Shown here: positions 61,235 through 64,000 of the stretch, piece after piece
Layout: each line of letters opens with the position of its first letter
Position numbering within the stretch: position 1 is the stretch's first letter
Assembly: GCF_040939455.1 (NCBI RefSeq)
Contig: NC_134119.1
Span: 13,070,501 to 13,134,500, forward strand
Length of the DNA: 64,000 bases
Reading direction: 5' to 3'
From: Microcebus murinus
Taxonomy: Eukaryota; Chordata; Mammalia; Primates; Cheirogaleidae
Made by a program: the position numbers and the translations under genes
The notes under the pieces: generated by a model
Databases searched by the model: none
What the model saw: only the letters and a program-made list of their open reading frames with translations
What the model was told of the DNA's origin: nothing

Positions 61235-61460
61235 CTTAGCCAGAGCACTCATGTGGGCCAGATGCTGTCTGGAGCCTGTTTTTGTAAATAAAGTTTTATT
61301 GGCACACAGCAACATTCATTCATTCATCTTTGCTTTTCATCTGTGTTTGCTTTTGTGCTACAGGGGCCTAGTTGAGAAGTTACAACAGAGCCTATACGGC
61401 CTGCAAAGCCTCAGCTGTTTACTGTCTTTATAGACCCCTTTATAGAAAGTTTGCCTGGCT
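61235..61460 (-). mobile_element. Medium-copy dispersed repeat with AATAAAGTTTTATTGG
   Basis: Reverse relative of 8962-9112: ttgtaaataaagttttattgg, gcctatacggcctgcaaagcc. Confidence 0.55.
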
Positions 61461-62670
<1,210 letters not shown>

Positions 62671-62958
62671 CTAGATGCTATTCATGTTCCCTTCTGTTAG
62701 GGTTTTGGTAGTCTTCTTACTGTTGAGATATTTTTCCCCTCCAGCTTTGTGTGTTATGTAGAACTTATTTTGTATTACGGAGAATGTTCTCTGAGGGGGT
62801 CGCTAAGTTATTAGAATCTCTTCTGCGTCAGGCATTGCCTTGTGTGGGGTATAGGGAAAAGAGAGGGTCTGGGAGAGCTTGGTTTTAGTCTTTGCTCTGG
62901 GCTCTGAGGTCAGATAAGTCTTTTTAGCTGAGTTTTGCCATCTGTGAAGTAAAGCTAG

Positions 62959-63267
62959 TACAGGTTGAGTATCCCTTATCCGAAATGTTTGGGACCAGAA
63001 GTGTTTTGGATTTTGGATTTTTTTTAGATTTTGGAATATTTGTGTATATATAATGAGACGTCTTGGGGAAGAGACCCAAGTCCAAACACAAAATTAATTT
63101 TCGTTCCATGTATACTTTACGGATATAGCTTTGAAGGTAACTTTATGCCATATGTTTAATATCTATGACCTGTCACATGAGGTCAGGTGTGTACTTTCCC
63201 ACTTGTAAGTCATGTCAGTGCTCTTTGGAGCATTTCAGAGTTTTGGATTAGGGCTGTTCAACCTGTA
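62959..63267. mobile_element. Tigger-type (TcMar) MITE
   Basis: The ends tacaggttgagtatccctta and tagggctgttcaacctgta are inverted repeats with TA at both borders. The interior tttgggaccagaagtgttttgg is typical. Confidence 0.8.
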
Positions 63268-63541
63268 GCGTCTGTCCTAAGTACCTGGGTACTTAGTATC
63301 TGGGCAGTTTTTAGTGTAACGTGAAGATGATGTGTGCACAGCAGTATGTTAAAAAAGTGAAACATGAAAAGAATATTGTTAAAATGATGTTATTCCCTGG
63401 AAACCAAGTAGATCGCTCTGTCTTAAAAGTTGATGTGAAACAGGGAAATAACTGGGTTAAAGAATTACACAATCACACTTGGCTCTTTACTTTGTAGAAA
63501 TTAAAGTAGGGAGGCTTAGAGTGATTAACAAAGATCTGCTT

Positions 63542-63630
63542 GTGGGGAGGGAGGGCAAGGGCAATATATAACCTTAACATTTGTACCCCCATAATATGCT
63601 GAAATAATAAAAAAAATGGGGAAAAACCCC
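63542..63630 (+). mobile_element. Short L1 3'-end insertion with target duplication
   Basis: The insert gtggggagggagggcaaggg ... gtacccccataatatgctg ends in an A-rich tail. The 14-bp duplication acaaagatctgctt (63528-63541) recurs as acaaaggtctgctt (63631-63644). Confidence 0.7.
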
Positions 63631-64000
63631 ACAAAGGTCTGCTTAAATGAGCATCTATAAGACTTTTTATCAAGGATTGTAGAAATACCAGGCATTTTGA
63701 GAACATTAAAACCTTATGATAAAAGCCAGGAACAAGACAAGGAACAAGCCAGGAACAAGATTGGGTTCCTTCAATCTGGGTGACCCTTTCACATTATCAT
63801 GGGAGGTCCTAGCCATTAAAAGAAAGAAAAAAGAAAACTAATGCAAAAGTGTTAGACTTGAGCAGACACAACTCTGATGTTACTTAGAAAGATTAATAAT
63901 ATGATTTTCAGCCAATAAACGATTAGAATTACTTATTATAAGGTCAATATTAAAAAGCTAACAGCATTTCTATGTACCAACACTAACCATTTAGGAAATA

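Noticed and set aside
61290..61310. AATAAA in TTGTAAATAAAGTTTTATTGG as a polyadenylation site of a gene
   Set aside because: The hexamer is part of a dispersed repeat and lies inside intron 3. No terminal exon was seen.

Overview
This is primate genomic DNA, most likely from a lemur (strepsirrhine). The window is full of dimeric Alu elements carrying the internal segment (around TTGGCCAACTAATATATATAG) and the 3' end (GAGCTAGGCTGACGCCACGG) that I associate with lemur Alu lineages. Older mammalian layers lie beneath them: L2, MIR, MER20, MER5-like and L1M-type fragments, plus hAT and Tigger-like DNA elements.

The window holds the 5' part of one protein-coding gene on the + strand, ZMYND8 (RACK7/PRKCBP1), a chromatin reader with PHD, bromo, PWWP and MYND modules. 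Three coding exons are certain. They are the ATG exon ending at 20922 (M-H-P-Q), exon 2 at 30054-30124 (SLAEEEIKTEQEVVEG then MDISTRSK) and exon 3 at 56428-56576 (the TERTAQKRK...SPIKKKKKPG segment). Splice phases match (2, then 1, then 0). The joined frame is 78 codons and stays open beyond the window, so all reader domains lie past position 64000.

Region by region: 1-16.5 kb is upstream flank, rich in L2, MIR and Alu, with one candidate upstream first coding exon at 7122-7211. 16.5-20.9 kb is largely repeat-poor and ends in the promoter, with twin CCAAT boxes 40 bp apart and a short uORF. 20.9-30.05 kb is intron 1, nearly free of SINEs and with enhancer-like AT-rich blocks. 30.1-56.4 kb is intron 2, which is repeat-rich. 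It contains a pair of CpG-island-like blocks (47.3-47.85 and 49.2-49.4 kb), a candidate internal first coding exon between them (48596-48677), and a candidate in-frame cassette exon (55484-55585). 56.6-64 kb is the start of intron 3.

No tRNA, rRNA, CRISPR array or second gene was seen. The long open frames in the GC-rich blocks and inside Alu/L2 copies look spurious. The most interesting observations are the phase-compatible alternative exons that would change the ZMYND8 N-terminus, and the internal CpG-island promoter region. Also notable are a very recent 162-bp tandem duplication with a related copy 1.6 kb away, and hAT elements with intact 8-bp target duplications.
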